A model generated the notes under the pieces. The model saw only the letters and a list, made by a program, of their open reading frames with translations, made no database searches and was not told where the DNA came from. Positions 28,140-35,944 of a DNA stretch of 64,000 bases are shown here, in pieces. Position 1 is the first letter of the stretch, and each line of letters starts with the position of its first letter. The position numbers and the translations under genes are program-made. The stretch is from Halobacillus faecis (lineage in GTDB: Bacteria > Bacillota > Bacilli > Bacillales > Halobacillaceae): assembly GCF_007991335.1 (NCBI RefSeq), contig NZ_BJYD01000012.1:186001-250000 (forward strand), written 5' to 3'.

Positions 28140-29330
28140 ATGGCGAATAAAGCGGTTGTTCTAGGAGCGAACTATTATATTGGATTGAGTACGATTAGAT
28201 GTCTGGGTATTCATGATGTTCATGTTGCAGCAGTGGACTATGACTGGGAAGGTGCCTACGGGCTAGAGTCCAAATATTGTTCAGAAGCATTGATCGGGCC
28301 TCACTATAAGGAGGACCCAGAAGGTTTGAAGACTTTCTTGATTGACTATGCCCAAAAACAGGACGATGCCCCTGTACTTATTCCGACAGCCGATCCGTAT
28401 GTGGAGTTCGTGGATGAGTATCTGCCGGAATTAAGGGAATATTTCCTTATTCCTCAAACCGAACAAGGGTTATATACTAAGATAATGGACAAAGGCACCC
28501 TCCACACGCTGGCATCCCAGCACGGAGTAGCTGTTCCGGAAACGGTTCAAGTGGATGATGAGAACCTTGTACAAAAAGTGGAAGACGAAATCCATTACCC
28601 TTGTCTCGTAAAGCCGGTTGATTCACCAGCTTTTGTTTCTAAATTTAGAAGGAAGCTTTTCAAAGTTCATAATAAAGAAGAATTAATAGAAAAAGTAGAA
28701 CAAGCGAAAGAAGCGAATATAGAAGTCATCGTCCAGCGAATTATTCCTGGTTTTGATGACCATATGTACACCTTCGATGCGTATCTGGATCAAAACTCCA
28801 AAGTGACGCACTGGGTGACTTGCCAAAAGCTGCGTCAATTCCCTGTGAATTACGGAGCATCTGTCTACACCCAGCAAAAATATGTACCGGAACTTTACGA
28901 ACTCGGTGCGAAGTTTTTAGAAGGAATCGGGTATAAAGGTTTCGCTGAAATTGAATTCAAAAAGGACGCGGAAACCGGACAATATTATTTGATTGAAATC
29001 AATGTCCGTATTACGAACTTAAACCACCTATTACAAAAGACAGGCATAAACATCCCTTATATTACTTATAAAGATTTGATTGGGGAACCTGTGGAGCCAA
29101 AAGCGGTGGAAGAAGATCAGAACCTTGTCTTTTGGTATGCCTATGAGGACCTTCTGGCCGTCAGAGAATACATTAAGACTGGACAACTCTCTCCTCAGAA
29201 AGTGTTGATGTCGTATTTCAGGCCGAAAGCCCATGCCATTTGGGACCCGAAAGATCCAAAACCAGCATTCTCCTTTGGGAAAAAGTTGGCGAATCTGGTG
29301 GTGAACAAAGTCACTAGGAAAAGCAAGTAA
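28140..29330 (+). CDS. ATP-grasp carboxylate-amine ligase (proposed D-aspartate-type ligase)
   Basis: A 396-residue soluble enzyme of the ATP-grasp superfamily. An N-terminal Rossmann-like domain (AVVLGANYYIGLSTIRCLG) is followed by the ATP-grasp fold: PCLVKPVDSPAFVSKFRRKL (ATP-binding lysine and glycine-loop region), EVIVQRIIPGFDD, and GFAEIEFKKD...YYLIEINVRITNLNHL with the metal ligands Glu and Asn. This arrangement resembles D-aspartate ligases such as Enterococcus Asl(fm), which attach D-Asp to the peptidoglycan stem. It is followed by a Mur ligase and an Asp/Glu racemase on the same strand. The ATG follows AAAAGGGGAT. The family is clear; the substrate is inferred from context. Confidence 0.8.
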   Translation: MANKAVVLGANYYIGLSTIRCLGIHDVHVAAVDYDWEGAYGLESKYCSEALIGPHYKEDPEGLKTFLIDYAQKQDDAPVLIPTADPYVEFVDEYLPELREYFLIPQTEQGLYTKIMDKGTLHTLASQHGVAVPETVQVDDENLVQKVEDEIHYPCLVKPVDSPAFVSKFRRKLFKVHNKEELIEKVEQAKEANIEVIVQRIIPGFDDHMYTFDAYLDQNSKVTHWVTCQKLRQFPVNYGASVYTQQKYVPELYELGAKFLEGIGYKGFAEIEFKKDAETGQYYLIEINVRITNLNHLLQKTGINIPYITYKDLIGEPVEPKAVEEDQNLVFWYAYEDLLAVREYIKTGQLSPQKVLMSYFRPKAHAIWDPKDPKPAFSFGKKLANLVVNKVTRKSK

Positions 29331-29465
29331 ATTACACACCGACTTAGTCTGAAGAATAGATTTGACGGACCGTTGGAAAGGCTAACCAATAATCGAACGT
29401 TATGTACGGAGCTCATAGGTACTTTAATAGAACAGGCGAAAACAACGCAGGGAAGGTAGATAAGA

Positions 29466-31013
29466 ATGGCTAAGCTAAACGAATTATTATCATTCATCGA
29501 TGTACTTGAGTCATGGAATGATAGAGACCTGGACGTCCAAGGACTCGCATACAATTCAAGAAATGTAGAACAGGGAGACGTATTTGTCTGTATTAAAGGT
29601 TTCAAAACAGATGGACACCGTTATGTGGCGGAGGCCATAAAAAATGGAGCGTCTGCTATTGTGGTTGAGGATTATCAATCTGATTGGGAAGACCTTCCTC
29701 AATATAAAGTAAAAGACAGCCGACGTGCCCTGGCAGCGCTCAGTGATGCTTTTTATAACCATCCTTCGAATGCAATGAAAACAATCGGAATTACAGCGAC
29801 AAACGGGAAAACGTCCACTTCATTTATGACCAATGCCATTCTTGAAGAGCATGGACTTAAAACAGGCTTGATCGGAACGGTCGTGGTCAAGTTTGGTGAC
29901 TACTCTGAGCCTACAAAGCTTACGACACCGGAGTCGCTCGACCTGCATCATTATTTTGCCCAAATGAGAGATCAGGATGTTTCCCATGTGACAATGGAAG
30001 TTTCCTCCTCTGCCCTTGATTTAAGCAGAGTGGGGAGTGTGGACTTTGATATTGTTACATTAAACAATATCAGCCGTGAGCATATCGATCTTCATGGTTC
30101 TTTTGAAGAATACTTTAATTGCAAAGCAAGCCTGATTCGCAATGCGGGTGAAGATAAATGGGCTATTCTGAACCTTGATGATTCTTATTCCGCGTCCTTG
30201 ATCGACGAAACGAAAGCCAATGTACTCACATTCAGCGTAGAAACAGGAGATGGAGATCTAGTATGTAAAGACTTGGATCTTTCCACAGGGCGAGCTAAAT
30301 TCACGGTCGAAATCCGTAAGCCATTTAGCGTAGAAGGGACAACCTATGAGCCACAGGAGTTCTCTATAGAGCTTGCCACACCAGGGTATCACTCTGTGTA
30401 CAATTCCATGGTAGCCATCGCTGCAGGGTTGTTGAATGAGGTACCGATTCCAACGATCCAAGCCGGATTAAAAGGATTTGGTGGTGTAGAACGACGTTTT
30501 GAGATGGTCTTTGAGGATGATATTAAAATTTTGGACGACCACTTCGCCAACTATGGAAATATCAACGTAACCTTGAGCACATTGCAGCAAATGGAATATT
30601 CAAACCTTAAACTCGTCTATGCGATTCGCGGAAGCCGAGGAATCACAGTAAACAGAGAAAATGCAAAAGCCATTGTGGAATGGGCGCCTAAATTGGGACT
30701 GACTGAAGTGATTGCAACCGTCAGCCATTCCCATGTGGATGAAAAAGACCGGGTAACGGATGAAGAGTTGCGTGTCTTCCAGGAAATGATGGAGGAAGCA
30801 GGCATCCATGTAGACTTGTATAAAGAGTTGGATGATGCCATCCATCATGCGCTCTCGGAAGCAGAAAAAGACGATGTGGTCTTGTTAGCAGGTTGTCAGG
30901 GGATGGACGCTGGAGCGAAAATCGCCCTGGAACAGTTAAACAAGACACGTCCGGAAATGGATGAAGAGAAATTGTTCAAGCCATTGAAAAACAGAGTAGC
31001 AGGAATTCTCTGA
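29466..31013 (+). CDS. Divergent Mur ligase (MurE-like)
   Basis: A 515-residue ATP-dependent amide ligase of the Mur family with the three usual domains. The first has YNSRNVEQGDVFVCIKGFKTDG; the ATPase P-loop is TATNGKTS (110-117); TTPES lies at 153-157; Lys220 in FNCKASLIRN is the carbamylated-lysine position; the third domain opens at ERRFEMVFEDDIKILDDHF. It departs from housekeeping MurE: the VDYAHTPD block reads LDDHFANYGN, and the DNPR motif that selects meso-diaminopimelate is absent (SHSHVDEKDRV at that place). So it probably adds something other than meso-DAP. GGGAAGG precedes the ATG; a racemase gene follows after 46 bases. Confidence 0.82.
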   Translation: MAKLNELLSFIDVLESWNDRDLDVQGLAYNSRNVEQGDVFVCIKGFKTDGHRYVAEAIKNGASAIVVEDYQSDWEDLPQYKVKDSRRALAALSDAFYNHPSNAMKTIGITATNGKTSTSFMTNAILEEHGLKTGLIGTVVVKFGDYSEPTKLTTPESLDLHHYFAQMRDQDVSHVTMEVSSSALDLSRVGSVDFDIVTLNNISREHIDLHGSFEEYFNCKASLIRNAGEDKWAILNLDDSYSASLIDETKANVLTFSVETGDGDLVCKDLDLSTGRAKFTVEIRKPFSVEGTTYEPQEFSIELATPGYHSVYNSMVAIAAGLLNEVPIPTIQAGLKGFGGVERRFEMVFEDDIKILDDHFANYGNINVTLSTLQQMEYSNLKLVYAIRGSRGITVNRENAKAIVEWAPKLGLTEVIATVSHSHVDEKDRVTDEELRVFQEMMEEAGIHVDLYKELDDAIHHALSEAEKDDVVLLAGCQGMDAGAKIALEQLNKTRPEMDEEKLFKPLKNRVAGIL

Positions 31014-31059
31014 CTAAATCTTACAGCAAGGTCCCGGTCTTTCGTTAGGAGGCATAACA

Positions 31060-31770
31060 GTGAATGATAAAATTATCGGCATACTCGGGGGAATGGGACC
31101 TGAGGCAACCGCCGAATGTTATATGAAGATTATACGAGCGACGGATGCAAGCAATGATCAAGAGCATTATCGAGTGATCATAGACAGCAATGCGAAAATT
31201 CCTGATCGTACAGAAGCTATTGCAGGAAAAGGGGAAAACCCTGTTCCTGAAATGATCCATGCTGCAAAGAATTTAGAAAAACTCGAAGTGGATGTGGCGT
31301 GTATTCCATGTATGACCGCCCATTACTTCATTGAAGAAGTCCAAAAGGCTGTGTCTTTCCCATTACTGAATGCGTTCTTGGAACTGAAGAAGTTCATCCA
31401 GGATCATTATCCAACCGTACAAAAAATCGGGGTGCTCGCCACGACCGGTACTTTGGAAACCGGACTTTTCCAAAAGTATTTCGATCATTTAGAAGTGATT
31501 GCTCCCACACCCTATACTCAGAATGAAAAAGTGATGCGATCCATCTATGGGGATAACGGAATTAAAAGTGGGAACACGGATGGAGAACCCCTCCAACTAC
31601 TGAAAGACGCTTCTCAGGAATTGTTGGACAATGGGGCAGAGTTGATTATTTCAGGCTGTACGGAAATTGGTCTCGTGTTGAAACCTTACCACCTTCCTGT
31701 TCCTCTGATCGACCCTATGGAAGTCGTTGCAAACGTCGTCGTAAAAGAAACTGTTTATCAAAAGTCATGA
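31060..31770 (+). CDS. Aspartate/glutamate racemase
   Basis: A 236-residue PLP-independent racemase. Both catalytic cysteines are present: Cys84 in CIPCMTAHYF and Cys200 in IISGCTEIG. The N terminus has GILGGMGPEAT, the classical start of aspartate racemases. Enzymes of this type interconvert L- and D-Asp (or Glu). Located directly after the ATP-grasp and Mur ligases, it would supply the D-amino acid for them. GTG start behind TAGGAGG. A distinct glutamate racemase for the stem peptide would be expected elsewhere, so aspartate is the likelier substrate. Confidence 0.88.
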   Translation: MNDKIIGILGGMGPEATAECYMKIIRATDASNDQEHYRVIIDSNAKIPDRTEAIAGKGENPVPEMIHAAKNLEKLEVDVACIPCMTAHYFIEEVQKAVSFPLLNAFLELKKFIQDHYPTVQKIGVLATTGTLETGLFQKYFDHLEVIAPTPYTQNEKVMRSIYGDNGIKSGNTDGEPLQLLKDASQELLDNGAELIISGCTEIGLVLKPYHLPVPLIDPMEVVANVVVKETVYQKS

Positions 31771-31829
31771 AAAGCTTAGCCCCTTCTTATATTTGTAACA
31801 AGAACCATTCTTCAGAAGGGGTGCCTATC

Positions 31830-32111
31830 ATGTCTAAAAGTGAGTTTGAGCAGTTTTTATCAGAGTCCTTCAAAGAGGGGATTTCCTTCAGGGAATTAAG
31901 GCTTTCTGAAAAAGAAGTATCTCACTTGAAGTCCCATTATCCTGCAGCCATCATAAGAAGAACGAGTGAAGTCAACGATGCTTTAAAAAAATCATGGTAT
32001 GAAGTCCACTTATCACCAATTCGAAAAAAACCTGAAAGTCTGGACTCTATCCGTGAAGAAAATTTCCGACTCAAACGTGAGTTGGAGGCCTTAAAGAAGA
32101 TGAAAAATTAA
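31830..32111 (+). CDS. Small charged protein of unknown function
   Basis: A 93-residue protein, acidic at the start (SEFEQFLSESFKEG) and with a C-terminal coiled-coil-like stretch (REENFRLKRELEALKKMK). ATG 31830 follows AAGGGGTG and is preferred to the in-frame ATG at 31767, which overlaps the end of the racemase gene and has no binding site. It is the last gene of the cross-bridge cluster before a terminator, so it may be co-transcribed with it. No family is recognised and no membrane segment or catalytic motif is visible. Confidence 0.65.
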   Translation: MSKSEFEQFLSESFKEGISFRELRLSEKEVSHLKSHYPAAIIRRTSEVNDALKKSWYEVHLSPIRKKPESLDSIREENFRLKRELEALKKMKN

Positions 32112-32118
32112 GCAAATG

Positions 32119-32150
32119 AAGACAATTCTAAAAGGATTGTCTTATTTTTT
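32119..32150 (+). terminator. Terminator after the cross-bridge cluster
   Basis: AAGACAAT pairs with ATTGTCTT around a 9-base loop, followed by A then a T run. Confidence 0.75.
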
Positions 32151-32379
32151 TGTCTTTTTTTGATATTCAACTATATCTACTTTTTTAGAGTGAAATTTAG
32201 ATGAATTCAATGAGTTTGGAAGGACATTATTGAATCTATTAACCTAAGCCTTTAATCCTGGTTGGGTCACTATTTAAGGTCGTATTTTGTCGACAAAAAA
32301 GACAAACATACGTGTGTTTTGTTATGAATTGAAACACAAATGTAATAATAATTTGTCTTTATTTAGCGAATATCTTTGA

Positions 32380-32574
32380 TATAATGAGGTAGGAAAATGC
32401 AACAGACGACTTAAAGTACATACAACAGACAACATAGATTTACAAAATGAGAGTTTAGTAGGAAGTGATATAAATTGTTCGATCTGCATCACAGCAGTCC
32501 AGCACCTTATGTTCTGAGGGATACCGTTCTATACAGTGTAAAGATTGAACGGATTACACGGGGTGACCAATATT
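32380..32574 (+). promoter_or_regulatory. Promoter and 180-base leader of ftsX; no ftsE present
   Basis: TATAAT at 32380-32385 is a good -10 with a poor -35. The gap from 32151 to 32574 contains no ATP-binding-cassette gene, although ftsE normally overlaps the 5' end of ftsX. An open stretch of about 35 codons (from about 32475) runs into ftsX and stops at 32580-32582; its last residues (IERITRGDQYYEI) vaguely recall the tail of FtsE, but there is no Walker or signature motif. Confidence 0.5.
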
Positions 32575-33468
32575 ATGAAATTTAAGACATTTGGTCGTCA
32601 CGGAAAAGAGGGCGTAAAAAGCTTAGCCAGAAATAGATGGATGTCCATAGCTTCAATATCAGCTGTGACTGTTACCTTGTTGCTGGTTGGAGTTTTCGCC
32701 ACATTGCTTTTGAATTTAAATGACTTTGCATCACAGATCGAAGAAGATGTGGAAGTTCGCGTCTTTATAGATGTAACGGCAGAAGATGAGAGTCGTGAAG
32801 CCTTAAAGGACAAAATTGAAGAAGTATCAGCAGTCTCTTCAGTAGAGTTTCAGTCCAAAGAAGAAGGTTTGGACAAGCTTATTGATAGTCTTGGCGATGA
32901 TGGAGAAGTTTTCGAATCCTTAAAGGATGAAAACCCATTGAATGATGTTTTCATCGTCAAAACGGTGGAACCTGAAGATACGATCACTGTCGCGCAGACG
33001 ATTGAAGATTTTAATAGCGTAGCCAAGGTTGAATATGCCAAAGAAACTGTTCAGCGTCTTTTTAGTTTCATGGATGTGGCCCGTAATGTAGGGCTTGCGA
33101 TCATTGCTGGTCTGCTTTTCACAGCCATGTTTTTAATTGCTAATACGATTCGAATTACAATCGTTGCTCGTAAGAAAGAAATCGAAATTATGAAAATGGT
33201 CGGAGCGACAAATTGGTTTATCCGCTGGCCATTTCTGTTTGAAGGATTAATGATAGGTGTTTTTGGATCACTTATACCGATCGCGGTTGTTGTGTTCGGG
33301 TATGACTACCTTTACACAGAAGTGACTACCAGATACCCGACATTGCCCATTCAATTACTGCCTGTGTACCCGTTTGTAATTAAAGTATCCGCACTGCTAA
33401 TACTGATGGGTATTGTCATTGGCTTATGGGGAAGTTTCACATCGATTCGTAAGTATTTAAAAGTTTAA
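32575..33468 (+). CDS. ftsX: Cell-division/elongation ABC transporter-like protein FtsX
   Basis: A 297-residue FtsX with one N-terminal transmembrane helix (about 22-45), an extracellular domain (about 46-170, acidic) and three C-terminal helices. The family motif is TIRITIVARKKEIEIMKMVGAT followed by FIRWPFLFEGLMIG. With FtsE it forms an ATP-driven switch that activates a wall hydrolase outside the cell (CwlO in B. subtilis). ATG 32575 is chosen because GGGGTGA lies just upstream; an in-frame ATG ten codons earlier has no site. Directly downstream is a coiled-coil M23 hydrolase, the type of enzyme FtsEX controls. The missing ftsE is the odd point. Confidence 0.93.
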   Translation: MKFKTFGRHGKEGVKSLARNRWMSIASISAVTVTLLLVGVFATLLLNLNDFASQIEEDVEVRVFIDVTAEDESREALKDKIEEVSAVSSVEFQSKEEGLDKLIDSLGDDGEVFESLKDENPLNDVFIVKTVEPEDTITVAQTIEDFNSVAKVEYAKETVQRLFSFMDVARNVGLAIIAGLLFTAMFLIANTIRITIVARKKEIEIMKMVGATNWFIRWPFLFEGLMIGVFGSLIPIAVVVFGYDYLYTEVTTRYPTLPIQLLPVYPFVIKVSALLILMGIVIGLWGSFTSIRKYLKV

Positions 33469-33521
33469 ATCTATTGAACTACCAAAAATAAAAAGGTAAG
33501 GATTCGGGGGAGGAAGAAAGT

Positions 33522-34877
33522 TTGAAGTTGAGATTTTTAACAGCCGCTCTGACCGTCAGTCTTATTCTATCCGGTTTCCCACTCTACTCTCATACAGTTA
33601 ACGCAGAAACTAACCAGGAGAAATTAGAGGAGAACCGTTCCAAGCAGTCTGAAATAGAAAAAGAAAAGCAGGAAAAGCAGGAAGAAATAGAAAAGCTACA
33701 ACAGCGACAAGAAGAGGTAAACGCAGAAATCGCTCAGTTGGACAAACAAGTGATGGAAGCGATGAACAAGATTGAAACAAAAGAAAATGAAATTGCGCAA
33801 ACCAGAGAAAATATCGATAAGTTAAAAGCAGAAATTGCGGAACTTGAAAAAAGGATCGCTGAGCGTGATGAGCTTTTAAAGGAACGCGTTAAATCCATGC
33901 ACCAAAACGGTGGAGCCATTGATTATCTGGACGTTTTAATGGGCGCTGAAAGTTTCGGTAACTTTTTAGAGCGTGTCATGAGTCTAAATACGATTGCTAA
34001 TCAGGATAAAGAAATTTTAGAGCAGCATAAAGCAGATAAAGAAGAAGTAGAAAAGAAAAAAGCACAAGTTGAAGAAGAACTGGCATCCCTTGAGGAAAAG
34101 CTTCAGGAATTAGAAGCTTTGAAACAAGAACTCGACCAGAAGAAACAAGAGAAAAACGAACTTATGGAAAGTCTTGAACATGATGAAGAACTTGCGCATA
34201 ACCATGTGATGGATATTGAGGAAGAACAGGAAACTCTTGCTGCGCAGGAAGCTGCTATCCAGAAGGAAATCGAGCGCGAAAGACAGCGTAAAGCGGAAGA
34301 AGAAGCTAGAAAGAGAGCAGCTGAAAAAGCGGCCGCTGAAAAAGCAGCAGCTGAAAAGAAAGCTAGTTCTTCAAATACCAGCAGCAATAACTCAAGTTCT
34401 AATTCTAGTTCCGATTCCAGCTCCAGCTCTACAAGTGACTCTTCCTCTTCCAATAGTGGTTCACTATTTAGCTGGCCGACAAATGCCCGGGTTACATCTG
34501 AATACGACCGCAATCGTATTCACCCTATTACTGGAGTCCCTAAATTACATTCGGGCATAGATCAAGCAGCAGGTGGTACAGTACCTATCCGAGCAGCAGC
34601 AGACGGTACTGTCATCCGTGCAAATTACTCATCAAGCTACGGGTATGTAGTAATGATTTCTCACCGTATTAATGGTCAAACATTTACGACGGTATATGCT
34701 CATATGAGAAGTGGACTTGGTGTTTCATCTGGCCAATCAGTATCCAGAGGTCAGTTCTTAGGTAATATGGGTAGTACAGGAGCTTCTACAGGGCAGCACC
34801 TTCACTTTGAAATTCATGAAGGAAGCTGGAACGGAGCCCGTTCTAATTCTGTAAACCCACGTAAATACTTGCCATAA
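33522..34877 (+). CDS. Secreted coiled-coil M23 peptidoglycan hydrolase
   Basis: A 451-residue secreted protein: signal peptide (about 1-29, cleavage near HTVNA|ET), a long coiled coil (30-270, Glu/Lys/Gln-rich), a serine/asparagine linker (about 282-315) and a LytM/M23 endopeptidase domain. Zinc ligands are in HSGIDQ and HLHFEIHE. The layout equals the EnvC/CwlO-like hydrolases that FtsEX regulates: the coiled coil docks on FtsX and the catalytic domain cuts cross-links. The TTG start is supported by GGGGGAGG 8 bases upstream. It lies 53 bases after ftsX and is probably co-transcribed with it. A terminator follows. Confidence 0.92.
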   Translation: MKLRFLTAALTVSLILSGFPLYSHTVNAETNQEKLEENRSKQSEIEKEKQEKQEEIEKLQQRQEEVNAEIAQLDKQVMEAMNKIETKENEIAQTRENIDKLKAEIAELEKRIAERDELLKERVKSMHQNGGAIDYLDVLMGAESFGNFLERVMSLNTIANQDKEILEQHKADKEEVEKKKAQVEEELASLEEKLQELEALKQELDQKKQEKNELMESLEHDEELAHNHVMDIEEEQETLAAQEAAIQKEIERERQRKAEEEARKRAAEKAAAEKAAAEKKASSSNTSSNNSSSNSSSDSSSSSTSDSSSSNSGSLFSWPTNARVTSEYDRNRIHPITGVPKLHSGIDQAAGGTVPIRAAADGTVIRANYSSSYGYVVMISHRINGQTFTTVYAHMRSGLGVSSGQSVSRGQFLGNMGSTGASTGQHLHFEIHEGSWNGARSNSVNPRKYLP

Positions 34878-34891
34878 AAGCATATTCTTAT

Positions 34892-34937
34892 AAAAAAACC
34901 GATGGAAAATCATAAAGATTTTCCATCGGTTTTTTCG
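34892..34937 (+). terminator. Terminator of the ftsX-M23 unit
   Basis: AAAAAACCGATGGAAAATC is perfectly complementary to the right arm around ATAAA, followed by T residues. Confidence 0.93.
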
Positions 34938-35513
34938 TTTTGTATTTCTATGTATTAGATGTTCAGCATTTCAGTAAGTGTGGAGAGGGGGAGGATGTAA
35001 AGGTAACCGAACTTATTTTGATCTTATAAGTATGATTGATGTGTTTAATTTGGGATTGGATGACAAGTGTTTAGTATAACTATGGGAATAGTATCGTACT
35101 GCTGTAACACACTCAGCTTAACAGGACTCACAAGGAAGGTTTAATGACCTCCCCTAATGGGGATCTCAGGACAATGTGGATCCTCTTATGTGAACTTCGC
35201 AAGCCTATGATTTCCCTTCTATACCCCTTTAAGGTGCTAGTGCTGTACTTACTATACAAAGTCCATCACTCCACCCTCGCAGAACCTTGTATCTTTAATC
35301 CCCTCTTTAAAGACCTCGGAACTAACATGGATCTTAAGGATTTGTGGAAATTCTGTTATTAGGGAAGCTGAGCATGCTCTCCTTATCAGTTATTCACATG
35401 TGTATAACTATGGAAACTACCGACGTTATTGCATCATCATTTATTCTTCTGTTGAACGAATTAATAATTCTAAAAACCCACAGTGCTTTCAATTGATGAT
35501 ACAGCAGATTCCT
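34938..35513. other. Gene-poor stretch
   Basis: No recognisable gene. A 72-codon frame at 35144-35362 (+) has AAGGAAGG just before its ATG, but its product looks like no known protein and no terminator follows, so it is not called. The sequence TAATGACCTCCCCTAATGGG near 35142 is a locally symmetrical element of unknown meaning. The stretch may be decayed DNA. Confidence 0.4.
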
Positions 35514-35702
35514 TTATAAAGCTGCCTTGCTTTTGGTATAAGCTTGGGTGACTCTTTTTTTCGGTGTATGAAGCTCTTTAGCCTTTATAGGAATAGGTGC
35601 CGAATGAGTGAGGTTTTCGTTGCAAATAGGACAACTCCAGGGTCCGGTATTACTACTACTGTAGGATGCTCTCTGACAGTGTGTACACAATTTCATGATC
35701 AA
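35514..35702 (-). CDS. Small zinc-ribbon-like protein (62 residues)
   Basis: A 62-codon frame with CTHC near residue 6 and CPIC about 18 residues later (CTHCQRA, WSCPICNEN), the spacing of a small zinc ribbon, then a basic tail (KAKELHTPKKRVTQAYTKSK). A TTG start at 35702 has GGAGGGG 7 bases upstream; the ATG two codons later is 13 bases from it. A stand-alone gene on the opposite strand to its neighbours. Function unknown; small proteins of this build often bind nucleic acids or act as metal-binding accessory factors. Confidence 0.6.
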   Translation of the reverse strand: MIMKLCTHCQRASYSSSNTGPWSCPICNENLTHSAPIPIKAKELHTPKKRVTQAYTKSKAAL

Positions 35703-35852
35703 GAAATAACCCCTCCCACTTCGAATGTGTTCTTTATAAAGAACTAGTGATGTCTATTATACCTTATTCATGTTATATAACAAGTGCTGTTAAGAATGTT
35801 TAGTCAATAAATCGTACAGTTTATCGTATATAAGTCCTCTTTTTCCTTATAT

Positions 35853-35883
35853 TGTGAACGTAACATACGTTCGGTGTTATACT
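35853..35883 (+). promoter_or_regulatory. Promoter region of ispA with an operator-like palindrome
   Basis: GAACGTA-ACA-TACGTTC (35856-35872) is a perfect 7-bp inverted repeat. It lies between a poor -35 (GTGAAC) and a TATACT -10 (35878-35883), exactly where a repressor would act. It does not fit the LexA box, whose GAAC and GTTC are 4 bases apart. Confidence 0.5.
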
Positions 35884-35944
35884 TAAAGAAGATCATTCTT
35901 CATGACCAGTCTTCCAGTTTGCAGTTTATAAATGAAGGAGGAAG

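Noticed and set aside
35144-35362. 72-codon frame with AAGGAAGG before its ATG
   Set aside because: The product resembles no known protein, no terminator follows, and the surroundings are gene-poor; kept only as a remark.
35856-35872. LexA (SOS) box before ispA
   Set aside because: LexA needs GAAC-N4-GTTC; here the half-sites are nine bases apart.
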